A stretch of 5,813 bases of DNA from CAZJYI01 sp964550025 (GTDB lineage: Bacteria; Verrucomicrobiota; Kiritimatiellia; UBA8416; CAYOBW01), in contig CAZJYI010000339.1 of assembly GCA_964550025.1 (NCBI GenBank), forward strand, positions 1-5,813. Reading direction: 5' to 3'. Each line of letters opens with the position of its first letter. Positions within the stretch are counted from its first letter, which is position 1. Below the pieces are notes generated by a model. That model was given only the letters and a program-made list of their open reading frames with translations, was not told the origin of the DNA and made no database searches. Positions 1 through 5,737 of this stretch are shown in pieces. The translations under genes were made by a program, and so were the position numbers.

Positions 1-124
1 CCAGCGTAGCCCATACAAGCACATAATGTTGAATGTTGAGACGTGACCCCTATGAGCCGAATGTTGAGATGCGACCCCTATGAGCCCCCTATGAGCCTCT
101 ATGAGCCTCTCCTCCCCGCCGATC
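1..124. other. Non-coding left flank
   Basis: Apart from the direct repeats, I see no gene, RNA or clear intrinsic terminator here. The minus-strand membrane-protein gene ends at 125, so this is its 3' flank. Short open frames that cross it on the plus strand have no ribosome binding site and run antisense through the minus-strand gene. Confidence 0.6.
25..107. repeat. Cluster of degenerate direct repeats (28-base units and CTATGAGCC copies)
   Basis: Two adjacent 28-base units lie at 31-58 and 59-86 and match at 26 of 28 positions, differing only at unit positions 12 and 14. Each begins GAATGTTGAG and ends GACCCCTATGAGCC. The 3' part of the unit repeats twice more in shortened form, so CTATGAGCC occurs at 50-58, 78-86, 89-97 and 99-107. 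The 5' part, AATGTTGA, occurs at 25-32, 32-39 and 60-67. The cluster sits just beyond the 3' end of the two-gene unit and overlaps no credible gene. Arrays of short imperfect repeats near an end are known for some insertion sequences, for example the IS21 family, but no transposase is visible here, so that link is only a suggestion. It could also be a protein-binding site or an intergenic repeat family. Confidence 0.8.
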
Positions 125-134
125 TTAGTCGGCG
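117..134 (-). other. Small inverted repeat spanning the stop codon of the membrane-protein gene
   Basis: CGCCGA at 117-122 and TCGGCG at 129-134 form a perfect 6-bp stem around a 6-base loop that contains the TAA stop codon (125-127). Read in the direction of transcription, the hairpin is followed by a G-rich stretch (GGGGAGGAGAGG), not a run of U. It therefore lacks the hallmark of an intrinsic terminator. It could protect the mRNA 3' end or be chance. No better terminator is visible between it and the left edge. Confidence 0.35.
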
Positions 135-673
135 CCCTTTGGATAGCCCTGATTCTTCGCAAGAACTGTGTACAACTCTCGCCACTTCGAGAAGATCAAT
201 GGAATGACAGTTCTAGTTTTCGCACCGGTATCGATAGCAATGTGTCCCGAAATCAGGTTCACGCAACGAATCTCTGCAAATAGAACTACTTGCTGCCGTC
301 TGCCAATCAGAATGAAGACGCGATCATGGCACAGGATGACCGACGACCGCAGAAGGCGTGCCATCGAGAAAAGACTGAGAACGACAAAGACCACTCCGAC
401 AGAACCGATAAACATGAACGCATCAAGGCGCGGCATCGTCAAACCACGGCAGAAGAAGACCGCCCCCAAGAGGGCACATGCTGAGGAGAAAAAACACATA
501 ATGGGCTGACATTGGTACGTCCTGACGACTTCTTGCGAGCATGCTTGGATGCTCATCTCCCCTTTCCGTTTCGCGTAGAGGGCAACCGCCAAAGAGGGAA
601 GAGCAAACATGAAGACAACCACTAGGGCAATCCACCAGACACGGGGCAAATGGGCATCAAGACATGTACTCAT
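125..673 (-). CDS. Small three-helix membrane protein, probable immunity/partner of the RHS protein
   Basis: The gene encodes 182 residues. Three hydrophobic segments are visible at about residues 12-34, 57-78 and 84-107, and KRKGE follows the first. By the positive-inside rule this suggests the N-terminus outside and the C-terminus in the cytoplasm. Residues 109-182 look like a small soluble domain: short alternating hydrophobic strands (VILC, VFILIG, VVLFAEI, HIAID, TVIPLIF), then an amphipathic helix (SKWRELYTVLAKNQ). This pattern recalls bacterial PH-like domains, but I cannot assign a family. The open frame extends upstream to 1039, but that part lies antisense-free in another frame of the RHS gene and is not credible. 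The start at 673 is 7 bases after the RHS stop and has AAGGAG and AAGGA just upstream, the first inside the last RHS codons. A small membrane protein directly behind an RHS gene is the classic position of an immunity gene. Function is inferred from context only. G+C is lower than in the RHS shell. Confidence 0.8.
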   Translation of the reverse strand: MSTCLDAHLPRVWWIALVVVFMFALPSLAVALYAKRKGEMSIQACSQEVVRTYQCQPIMCFFSSACALLGAVFFCRGLTMPRLDAFMFIGSVGVVFVVLSLFSMARLLRSSVILCHDRVFILIGRRQQVVLFAEIRCVNLISGHIAIDTGAKTRTVIPLIFSKWRELYTVLAKNQGYPKGAD

Positions 674-689
674 GGGTCCTTCACTCCTT
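674..689 (-). promoter_or_regulatory. Ribosome binding site of the membrane-protein gene, overlapping the RHS stop
   Basis: Read on the minus strand, the junction is AAGGAG-TGA-AGGACCC-ATG. AAGGAG encodes the last two RHS residues (K, E) and lies 10 bases before the ATG. A second AAGGA, overlapping the stop codon, lies closer. Ribosomes finishing the RHS protein would stop on this site, so translational coupling is likely, keeping the partner in step with the RHS protein. The site also decides the start at 673 over the upstream extension. Confidence 0.7.
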
Positions 690-1298
690 GCTGTCAGCGT
701 ATGCAGCATTAACAGTTGTCTCCAAAGCAGGAACCACGAAGGTCTGAAGACCTTGATTGCCCCAAACCGTGAGCCCGGCGTACGTCGCGTTCCGCAGAAC
801 AGCTTGAGATGTGTTTCGGGTGATGTCGTCAGCAAGCGCTGGAAACTTGTTTGCAAGGCTGTAGCTGTGGCTGAGGGCTTGATTGCTTCCCTGCTGTGCC
901 GCTTGGCGCAGGGCCTCGCCTCCGACCATGAGTCCTCCCAATACCATTCCCGACGCCAGCCCTGTCCCAGCTGAGATACGCTGCTGTTCCCTGTCCACAC
1001 AGAGTAGGGCCTGACCCAGCGACTGGCCAGATTCAACACCTTGCCAAATCTGCTGCGCCGTATTTCCCACGACCGAACCTGATGCCCCGATCACTCCCAT
1101 GGCACCAACCGCAGCTCCTGCGCTTATTGTCCCTTTTGCAACAGCTGCCGCGACAATGCCAGCACCGGAACCTACAATGGCACCACCGACGGCACCACCG
1201 AACGCACCGGCCCACACATTCTCGCCTCGCCACGCAGCGATGCTGCCGCCAATGATGCCGCCGACTACGCCACCAATGACTAAACCAGCAACGCCAAC
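681..1298 (-). other. Variable C-terminal tip region of the RHS protein (candidate effector)
   Basis: Residues 1409-1613 follow the conserved DPNGE. The first half is a series of glycine/alanine-rich hydrophobic stretches (GLVIGGVVGGIIGGSIAAW, then AGAFGGAVGGAIVGSGAG, then AVGAMGVIGASGSVVG) in glycine-zipper spacing. A more polar segment follows (TAQQIWQGVESGQSLGQ), then another zipper (GLASGMVLGGLMVGGEA), and about 75 more polar residues ending NAAYADSKE. I see no nuclease, deaminase, ADP-ribosyltransferase or peptidase motif. In many RHS proteins a glycine-rich stretch is a pre-toxin spacer, so the true effector, if any, may be only the last 70-80 residues, or the helices themselves may insert into membranes. 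Its G+C is lower than that of the shell. Confidence 0.6.
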
Positions 1299-4200
1299 CT
1301 CGCCATTGGGATCCCGGAACAGAACGCCGTTGTTCAGAAACGCCACATACTGATTCAACCCCCCCGCAATCCCGATGGGGTCTTTGCTTAGCCAGCGGCC
1401 GGTGGTGGGGTTGTAGTAGCGGGCTCGGAAGTAGTAGAGGCCGGTTTTCCAGGAGTATTCTCGGCCCTGGAAGAGGTAGCGGTTGCCGATGCGGGTGGTG
1501 GGGATGGGGTGGGCGGCGGCGTTGAAGGCGGTGACGTTGCCCCAGGCGTCGTAGGTGTAGGATTCGACGATTGTGCCGGAACCGTCGGTTACCGCGTGGA
1601 CCGTGCCGAGATGGTCTTTGATGAAGTGGTAGGTGTTGGTCACGGCGGCGTTGGTGTGGACGGTCATGGCCAGAATGTTGTCGATGCCGGGGCCGTAGGT
1701 GTAGGAACGCAGAAGCGTGCCGGCGGCGTCGAGCTCGGCCACGACGTGCGGACCGGAATGCACCAGGAGGTTCGTCGTGCCGTCCGTGACGATCAGGACG
1801 CGGCGGCCCAGGGCGTCGTAGGTGTAGGATTCGACGGTTTGACCGCCGGATGAGACGTCCCGGAGGCGGTATTGGTCGTCCCAGTCGAGCGCCAACGCGA
1901 CGCCGGCATTGACGATGCCGGTTACGCACCCGGCGACGTTGTATGCGCAGCTTCCGCTCGTCCCGGGGGGCGGCTCCGCGGGAGGCGGCGGGACCGGTGC
2001 GGTTGGCGGGGCGGGTGGCAGCGGCGAGGAACCGAACACGAACAGCGTGGGCGGGGCGTTCGGGAACTGCCGTTCCCCCGTGGACCACCCGGCCAGGCGG
2101 TTGCCCTCGCTGCCGCCGGGATAGCTGTAGGTCGTCACGGTCGTGTCACGCGTGCAGGACAGGCGGTTTCCGGACAGGTCGTAGGCGTAGGCGGTGGACG
2201 CAACAGGCTTCCCGGCGGCGTTGAGTTGCTCCTCGCCCGTCAGGCGGTCCAGCGCGTCGTAGCTGTAGGCCGTCGCCGTGCCGTCTTCGCGTTCTATGCG
2301 TGTGATCATCCCGTCGTCGTCGTATGTGTACTCAAAGCTGCGCACCACGCCGGCGGCGTTGGACCAGGTGATGCCGATGACGCGGTCCAGTATGTCATAC
2401 TCGTAGGACACGATCAAACCGCTGTTCGTGCAGGCGCAGCTCGCGACAAGACCGTTGTGCGGATGGAAGGTGTAGACGAATCCCCCTTCGGCGCTCTCAA
2501 TGCCCGTCATGCGCTCGCCCGCGTCGTAGGTGTAGCGGGTCTGTCCCCCGATGCTCACGGCAGATGAGACCTGGCCGGCGGGCAGGTACGCATAGTCCAC
2601 GCGGCTTTCCGGCGTAGTTCCGACCGTGCATGTCAACCGGTTCACGCGGTCGTAGGTGTTGGTGATCGCGCCGCATGTGTTGGAGGCCGTTTGCAGCAGA
2701 CCGTTCCTGTAGTACGTGAAGCTGTTGGTGGCCCCGGCAAAGGCGGCACTTGCAAGGCGACCGCGCGTGTCGTACTCGAAGGAGACCTCCGACCCGTCAA
2801 AGCGCTGAACCTTGTCGACGTAGTCGCCAACCCCGTACGTGGTGTGCATGGCCTGGGATTCGACGTTGTAGACGGTGACGGGGCGTTCCTGGCCGTCTAG
2901 CTCGTACTCTTCGACGCAGCGTCCCATCGCGTCCCACACACGCAGCGAGTTGAATTGGTTGTCCCATTCCAAGCGCGTCCCCGCCTCGCCCCCGGGCGCG
3001 GAGGGGAACGCGCGTGCTACACCGGTCAGCTTTCGCGTCGGCGCGAATGAGAGGGACGTCGTCCTCCCCGCGCGGTCGACTCGGCCGGTGACGTTGCCAA
3101 GCGCATCATGAAAGAAACGCTCTTCCTTCCCATCCGGGTAGACGATACGCTCGACGCGGCCCAGTGCGTCCGTATCGAAGGTCGTGCTCCGTTCCGGATC
3201 GCCGCCGGGCATGCCCGGCATGGTCAGTTTGTGCAGGTGGCCGAGCGCGGTGTGCTCCATCCGGACTGCCGGTCCCGCCTGCGGCGTCACGGTGGACGGC
3301 CGCCCAAGGGCGTCGTACTCGTACCGCGTCCAGTGTCCGTTGGCGTTGGTCACGGCTTCGAGTAAACCGTTGGTGTATGCGAACACGGTGTCGTGGCTGT
3401 TGCTCTCGGAGTAGTACTGCTTCAGGCGGCTTACCAGCGCATTCGTGTATTCATACTCGGTGCAATTGCCTTCCGGATCGGTGCTCCGCGTCGGCAGCTC
3501 GAACTCGGGGTGCCAAGCGTAGGACCAGACCCCGGTCGGCACGGTGTAGGCGAACGGTGCGGCGTGGGCAACCAGCCGCGATGACGGTGTCTGCGTGGGA
3601 CCGTGCCATGGAACGGTGACCGTGGCACTGGGACCGGCCATGCCTTCCGGGTTGACGCAATACCCGAAGCCTTCGCTGACGACATTATTGCGGTCGTCAA
3701 AGGTGCGGCGCGTTACCAACCATTGACTGACGGCGTTGTCGTAGACCTGGACACACTCGGTGTTGCCGCGCTGGTCGTGGCAGTAGTAAACGCCGGATTC
3801 CTGGTTGACGGCTCGAAAGGAACTCGAAGTCCCGTTACCGCCCTGCCCGCTGCTGCTGGCGTGTGCCGAGAAGATTCCGGTCAGTTGCCCGTGCTCATTC
3901 GTGGCCGGCTCCCCTTCGGCAACCACGGCAATATGGTCGACCCAGTGCAGCTCCGGGTCATACACGTATTCCAGCACGCGGTCTTGTCCCTGGCCTTTGT
4001 AGGCAACACGCGTACGATCCCGGGCGCTGAAGTCGACCGTGTGTTCGTACTGATTGGTTCCGAGCACCATGTGGATGGCCCTGGAGGTGGTCTGCCCCGC
4101 GGCGTTCGTGGCGTAGGTGTATCGGAAGACGTCGCCGGCGCCGTTGATGCGCTGCGTCAGGCTGTGGTTGTAGTGCCCCGGCGCGGCATCGTAGAGGTAG

Positions 4201-5522
4201 CTGTTGGTGTAGGCTCGTCCGGACGCCATGCGCACGGAGCGGACCAGCTCGCCCTGCTGGTTGTACGCGTACCGCATTCCCAGGTTTGTCGCCGCTATGG
4301 CTGATACTAACAGTCCGTTGGAGTAGCAGAAATCCAGGGATTGGCCCGCACTATGGTTAATCCGCGCGAGCTGGTGGTTGGGGAAGTTGTTTGTGTATGA
4401 ATACGTCAGCGTGTTTGCCCAGTAATCGCTTGCCGTTCGCAGGACGCCGTTGGAGTCGAAGGAGAGCCGCACGTCCGGCGGCATCGCGACCATGTGTCCG
4501 CCGTTGGTCTGTTCGGTCAGGGTCCAGTTGCGTCCCAGCGGGGATTCGTATGCGCCGTTGCGCTGCTCGAACCAGTAAGAGGAGCCGTGCCCCGAGCGCA
4601 GCTCCATCCAGGAGTAGGGCGTGCCTTTAAACGTCGTGTTCGTCGGGGACAATTCCCAGCGGTAGCTGGGTGTCCACCGCGGTCCCAGAGCGCCATCGTA
4701 GTCCAGCGTACTGATATAGGTTCGCTTCAGTGACAGCGGAATGCCCGGCGCGGGTATCACGATGTCGGTCTGCGAGAAGTTCATGCAGCCGTCGATGGTG
4801 TTGATGGGCTCGCGGGTGTTGGCTTTCTCCGGTTCCGGGTTGACGACCTTTCCGGGCCGTCCGGGCCGCAGCAGCTCGCGCCCCTCGAGACGCGGGGCGT
4901 GCCATTCGTAGCGGTAGCCGATGGGGCCTGTCGAGCGTTTGCCCATTCGTTTCACGCGCTGCATCCAGGTGTCCCATTCGCCCCATTGCATCCAGATCTC
5001 CGGCGCGATGATGTTCGTTATGTTGTGGACCTCTCCCGCCATCAAGGGGGCACTGAAATCCTCGGTCCAACAGAAGACGTTCGTGTGATACTCCGCTCCC
5101 CTTGTCACGTCGGCATACCACTCAAGGCTCAAGCGTCCGTACGTGGCCATATCCAACCCGGTCAGATCGAGCTTGAGGTACTGCTCGGTGGTCACTCGAT
5201 CAGCATACATCGACACAAAGCCGCTACCGGTCCTCACGTACGTATCGGCATGGAACGCACCGACCCTGTCGTCCCATCTTATCACGAGGGGAACGTCCGC
5301 TTCGCACTTCGCGCGAACACTGTTGTAGGACGCAGGCGATGGATTCACACCCCACTTATCGTGTCCCACCTCCTGCCAGATCATCTTGAGGTAGCTGTTG
5401 GTGCCGACAAGTCTGTTGAGATCCGCCTCGGTCCAGTGCACGAGGTCGCGGTGTTGGGCGTTCGCGGGCAGAGTGAGGGCGCAGAAGGCCAGTGCCACGG
5501 CACAAAGAAACATCCTGTGCAT
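681..5522 (-). CDS. Secreted RHS/YD-repeat protein with glycine-rich C-terminal tip
   Basis: The product has 1613 residues and no internal stop. Residues 1-22 are a Sec signal peptide (MHRMFLCAVALAF..., ANA before QHRD). Residues 23 to about 235 form a domain I do not recognise. From about 236 to 313 a DUF6531-like segment opens the RHS part (EPINTIDGCMNF, then a Pro-rich strand, LKRTY and LGPRWTPSYRWEL). The shell follows, with many YD motifs, including YEYDALGRP at 734-742, YEYDILDRV, YSYDALDRL, YTYDALGRR and YTYDAWGNV. A proline-rich linker interrupts it at about 1154-1191. The conserved RHS core runs from YHFIKDHLG (1298) through YYFRARYYNPTTGRWLSKD (Asp1381) to DPNGE (1404-1408). The last 205 residues are the variable tip. 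RHS shells are known to form a hollow cage around a C-terminal toxin. This one carries a Sec signal and no PAAR or VgrG part, so it is probably exported to the periplasm or surface rather than loaded on a type VI spike. I chose the start at 5522, not 5573, because GGGGAGG lies 7 bases upstream and the signal peptide begins there. Confidence 0.95.
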   Translation of the reverse strand: MHRMFLCAVALAFCALTLPANAQHRDLVHWTEADLNRLVGTNSYLKMIWQEVGHDKWGVNPSPASYNSVRAKCEADVPLVIRWDDRVGAFHADTYVRTGSGFVSMYADRVTTEQYLKLDLTGLDMATYGRLSLEWYADVTRGAEYHTNVFCWTEDFSAPLMAGEVHNITNIIAPEIWMQWGEWDTWMQRVKRMGKRSTGPIGYRYEWHAPRLEGRELLRPGRPGKVVNPEPEKANTREPINTIDGCMNFSQTDIVIPAPGIPLSLKRTYISTLDYDGALGPRWTPSYRWELSPTNTTFKGTPYSWMELRSGHGSSYWFEQRNGAYESPLGRNWTLTEQTNGGHMVAMPPDVRLSFDSNGVLRTASDYWANTLTYSYTNNFPNHQLARINHSAGQSLDFCYSNGLLVSAIAATNLGMRYAYNQQGELVRSVRMASGRAYTNSYLYDAAPGHYNHSLTQRINGAGDVFRYTYATNAAGQTTSRAIHMVLGTNQYEHTVDFSARDRTRVAYKGQGQDRVLEYVYDPELHWVDHIAVVAEGEPATNEHGQLTGIFSAHASSSGQGGNGTSSSFRAVNQESGVYYCHDQRGNTECVQVYDNAVSQWLVTRRTFDDRNNVVSEGFGYCVNPEGMAGPSATVTVPWHGPTQTPSSRLVAHAAPFAYTVPTGVWSYAWHPEFELPTRSTDPEGNCTEYEYTNALVSRLKQYYSESNSHDTVFAYTNGLLEAVTNANGHWTRYEYDALGRPSTVTPQAGPAVRMEHTALGHLHKLTMPGMPGGDPERSTTFDTDALGRVERIVYPDGKEERFFHDALGNVTGRVDRAGRTTSLSFAPTRKLTGVARAFPSAPGGEAGTRLEWDNQFNSLRVWDAMGRCVEEYELDGQERPVTVYNVESQAMHTTYGVGDYVDKVQRFDGSEVSFEYDTRGRLASAAFAGATNSFTYYRNGLLQTASNTCGAITNTYDRVNRLTCTVGTTPESRVDYAYLPAGQVSSAVSIGGQTRYTYDAGERMTGIESAEGGFVYTFHPHNGLVASCACTNSGLIVSYEYDILDRVIGITWSNAAGVVRSFEYTYDDDGMITRIEREDGTATAYSYDALDRLTGEEQLNAAGKPVASTAYAYDLSGNRLSCTRDTTVTTYSYPGGSEGNRLAGWSTGERQFPNAPPTLFVFGSSPLPPAPPTAPVPPPPAEPPPGTSGSCAYNVAGCVTGIVNAGVALALDWDDQYRLRDVSSGGQTVESYTYDALGRRVLIVTDGTTNLLVHSGPHVVAELDAAGTLLRSYTYGPGIDNILAMTVHTNAAVTNTYHFIKDHLGTVHAVTDGSGTIVESYTYDAWGNVTAFNAAAHPIPTTRIGNRYLFQGREYSWKTGLYYFRARYYNPTTGRWLSKDPIGIAGGLNQYVAFLNNGVLFRDPNGEVGVAGLVIGGVVGGIIGGSIAAWRGENVWAGAFGGAVGGAIVGSGAGIVAAAVAKGTISAGAAVGAMGVIGASGSVVGNTAQQIWQGVESGQSLGQALLCVDREQQRISAGTGLASGMVLGGLMVGGEALRQAAQQGSNQALSHSYSLANKFPALADDITRNTSQAVLRNATYAGLTVWGNQGLQTFVVPALETTVNAAYADSKE
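1359..1365 (-). repeat. Seven-base G tract (C on the plus strand) at the core-tip junction
   Basis: On the coding strand, GCG-GGG-GGG-TTG encodes the A-G-G-L of the conserved DPIGIAGGLNQY motif using a run of seven G. An added base would shift reading into a frame that stays open to about position 1033. The tip would then be replaced by about 110 unrelated arginine-rich residues. A lost base would shift into the third frame. The run is short, so slippage is possible but not shown. Confidence 0.5.
1545..1836 (-). repeat. 25-base exact direct repeat within the YD-repeat region
   Basis: Identical 25-base stretches at 1545-1569 and 1812-1836 encode VESYTYDA in both copies. The repeats are 267 bases (89 codons) apart, ending at Asp1325 and Asp1236. 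Shorter versions of the same GTCGTAGGTGTAG string recur through the shell wherever a YTYD motif is encoded. This is the DNA imprint of the RHS repeat and a possible site for recombination. Confidence 0.85.
1953..2063 (-). other. Proline-rich linker inside the RHS shell
   Basis: Residues about 1154-1191 read as a proline-dominated stretch (PPTLFVFGSSPLPPAPP, then PVPPPPAEPPPGTSGSC). It lies between a YD unit ending NRLAGWSTGERQ and a fresh unit beginning YNVAGCVTGIV. The underlying DNA is very GC-rich: line 1981-2040 is about 78% G+C by hand count. An extended, disordered stretch is unusual inside a tightly wound YD shell. It could be a hinge, a surface loop or the mark of an insertion. Confidence 0.75.
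5457..5522 (-). other. Sec signal peptide coding segment of the RHS protein
   Basis: Residues 1-22 have a short positive N-region (MHR), a hydrophobic core (MFLCAVALAFCALTL) and an A-N-A motif at the predicted cleavage point before QHRD. The cysteine in the core is not followed by the spacing of a lipobox at the cleavage site, so signal peptidase I is more likely than lipoprotein processing. A second in-frame ATG at 5513 would still leave a working hydrophobic core. Confidence 0.85.
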
Positions 5523-5529
5523 TGCGCAT

Positions 5530-5536
5530 CCTCCCC
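5530..5536 (-). promoter_or_regulatory. Strong ribosome binding site of the RHS gene
   Basis: The minus strand reads GGGGAGG, then seven bases, then ATG at 5522. This is close to an ideal Shine-Dalgarno sequence and spacing. The other in-frame ATG at 5573 has no purine-rich site before it. The site therefore fixes the protein start. Confidence 0.85.
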
Positions 5537-5608
5537 AGGCTGGCCGCGATACGCGGGCGCAGACCGGCTGCATGGAGTCGTGCTTCGGATGGGGGTATCG
5601 TGAGGCAG

Positions 5609-5618
5609 GTTCGCGAAC
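5609..5618. promoter_or_regulatory. 10-base perfect palindrome in the leader
   Basis: GTTCGCGAAC is a perfect palindrome in the untranslated leader, about 90 bases upstream of the RHS start and downstream of the predicted promoter. It could be a repressor site or a small hairpin, or chance in GC-rich DNA. The symmetry does not extend beyond the ten bases. Confidence 0.3.
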
Positions 5619-5708
5619 GTGCCGGGTTGCCGGGCTGCGGCGAGTCGGTCAGCTATCGGCGCGCGTGGTTCTCCGCTCTCTTCTGAGTCCCTTCCTTAAT
5701 TGCGGCGT

Positions 5709-5737
5709 ATTTTAGCGGGCGTGTTGGCGTTTTGCAA
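5709..5737 (-). promoter_or_regulatory. Predicted sigma70-type promoter for the RHS gene and its partner
   Basis: The minus strand carries TTGCAA (5732-5737, 4 of 6 matches to TTGACA) and TAAAAT (5709-5714, 5 of 6 to TATAAT) separated by exactly 17 bases. It lies in one of the few AT-containing patches of the upstream region. Transcription would start near 5702 and give a leader of about 180 bases before the ATG at 5522. No promoter of similar quality is obvious between the two genes, so both are probably on one mRNA. Confidence 0.6.

Noticed and set aside
25..107. CRISPR array
   Set aside because: The repeats are adjacent or only 10-11 bases apart with no unique spacers of regular length, and no cas gene is present.
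117..134. Intrinsic terminator at the end of the membrane-protein gene
   Set aside because: The stem has only 6 bp, encloses the stop codon and is followed by G-rich sequence, not a U run; kept only as a weak inverted repeat.
674..1039. Upstream extension of the membrane-protein reading frame
   Set aside because: The extension lies within the RHS tip in another frame, has no membrane or domain character, and the start at 673 has good ribosome binding sequences.
681..1298. Nuclease, deaminase or other known enzymatic toxin in the tip
   Set aside because: No catalytic motif such as HNH, HxxD or a Cys/His-based zinc site could be found; the sequence is mostly Gly/Ala-rich and hydrophobic.
1033..2088. 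351-codon open frame on the minus strand, overlapping the RHS gene
   Set aside because: The product is almost entirely Arg/His/Pro and lies in another frame of a clearly real gene. It is relevant only as the frame that a slip at the G7 tract would enter.
1872..2567. 231-codon open frame on the plus strand
   Set aside because: It is an antisense shadow of the RHS shell; the Arg/Gly/Val-rich composition is typical of a wrong frame in GC-rich DNA.
3603..4304. 233-codon open frame on the plus strand
   Set aside because: It runs antisense to the YD-repeat shell in GC-rich DNA. Its valine- and glycine-rich product is the mirror of YD codons, and there is no ribosome binding site or family character.
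5523..5573. Earlier in-frame ATG (5573) as the start of the RHS protein
   Set aside because: No Shine-Dalgarno sequence precedes it, and it would bury the signal peptide behind 17 extra residues.
4899..5603. 234-codon open frame on the plus strand
   Set aside because: It is antisense to the N-terminal domain and signal peptide, has no credible start signal and no recognisable domain.
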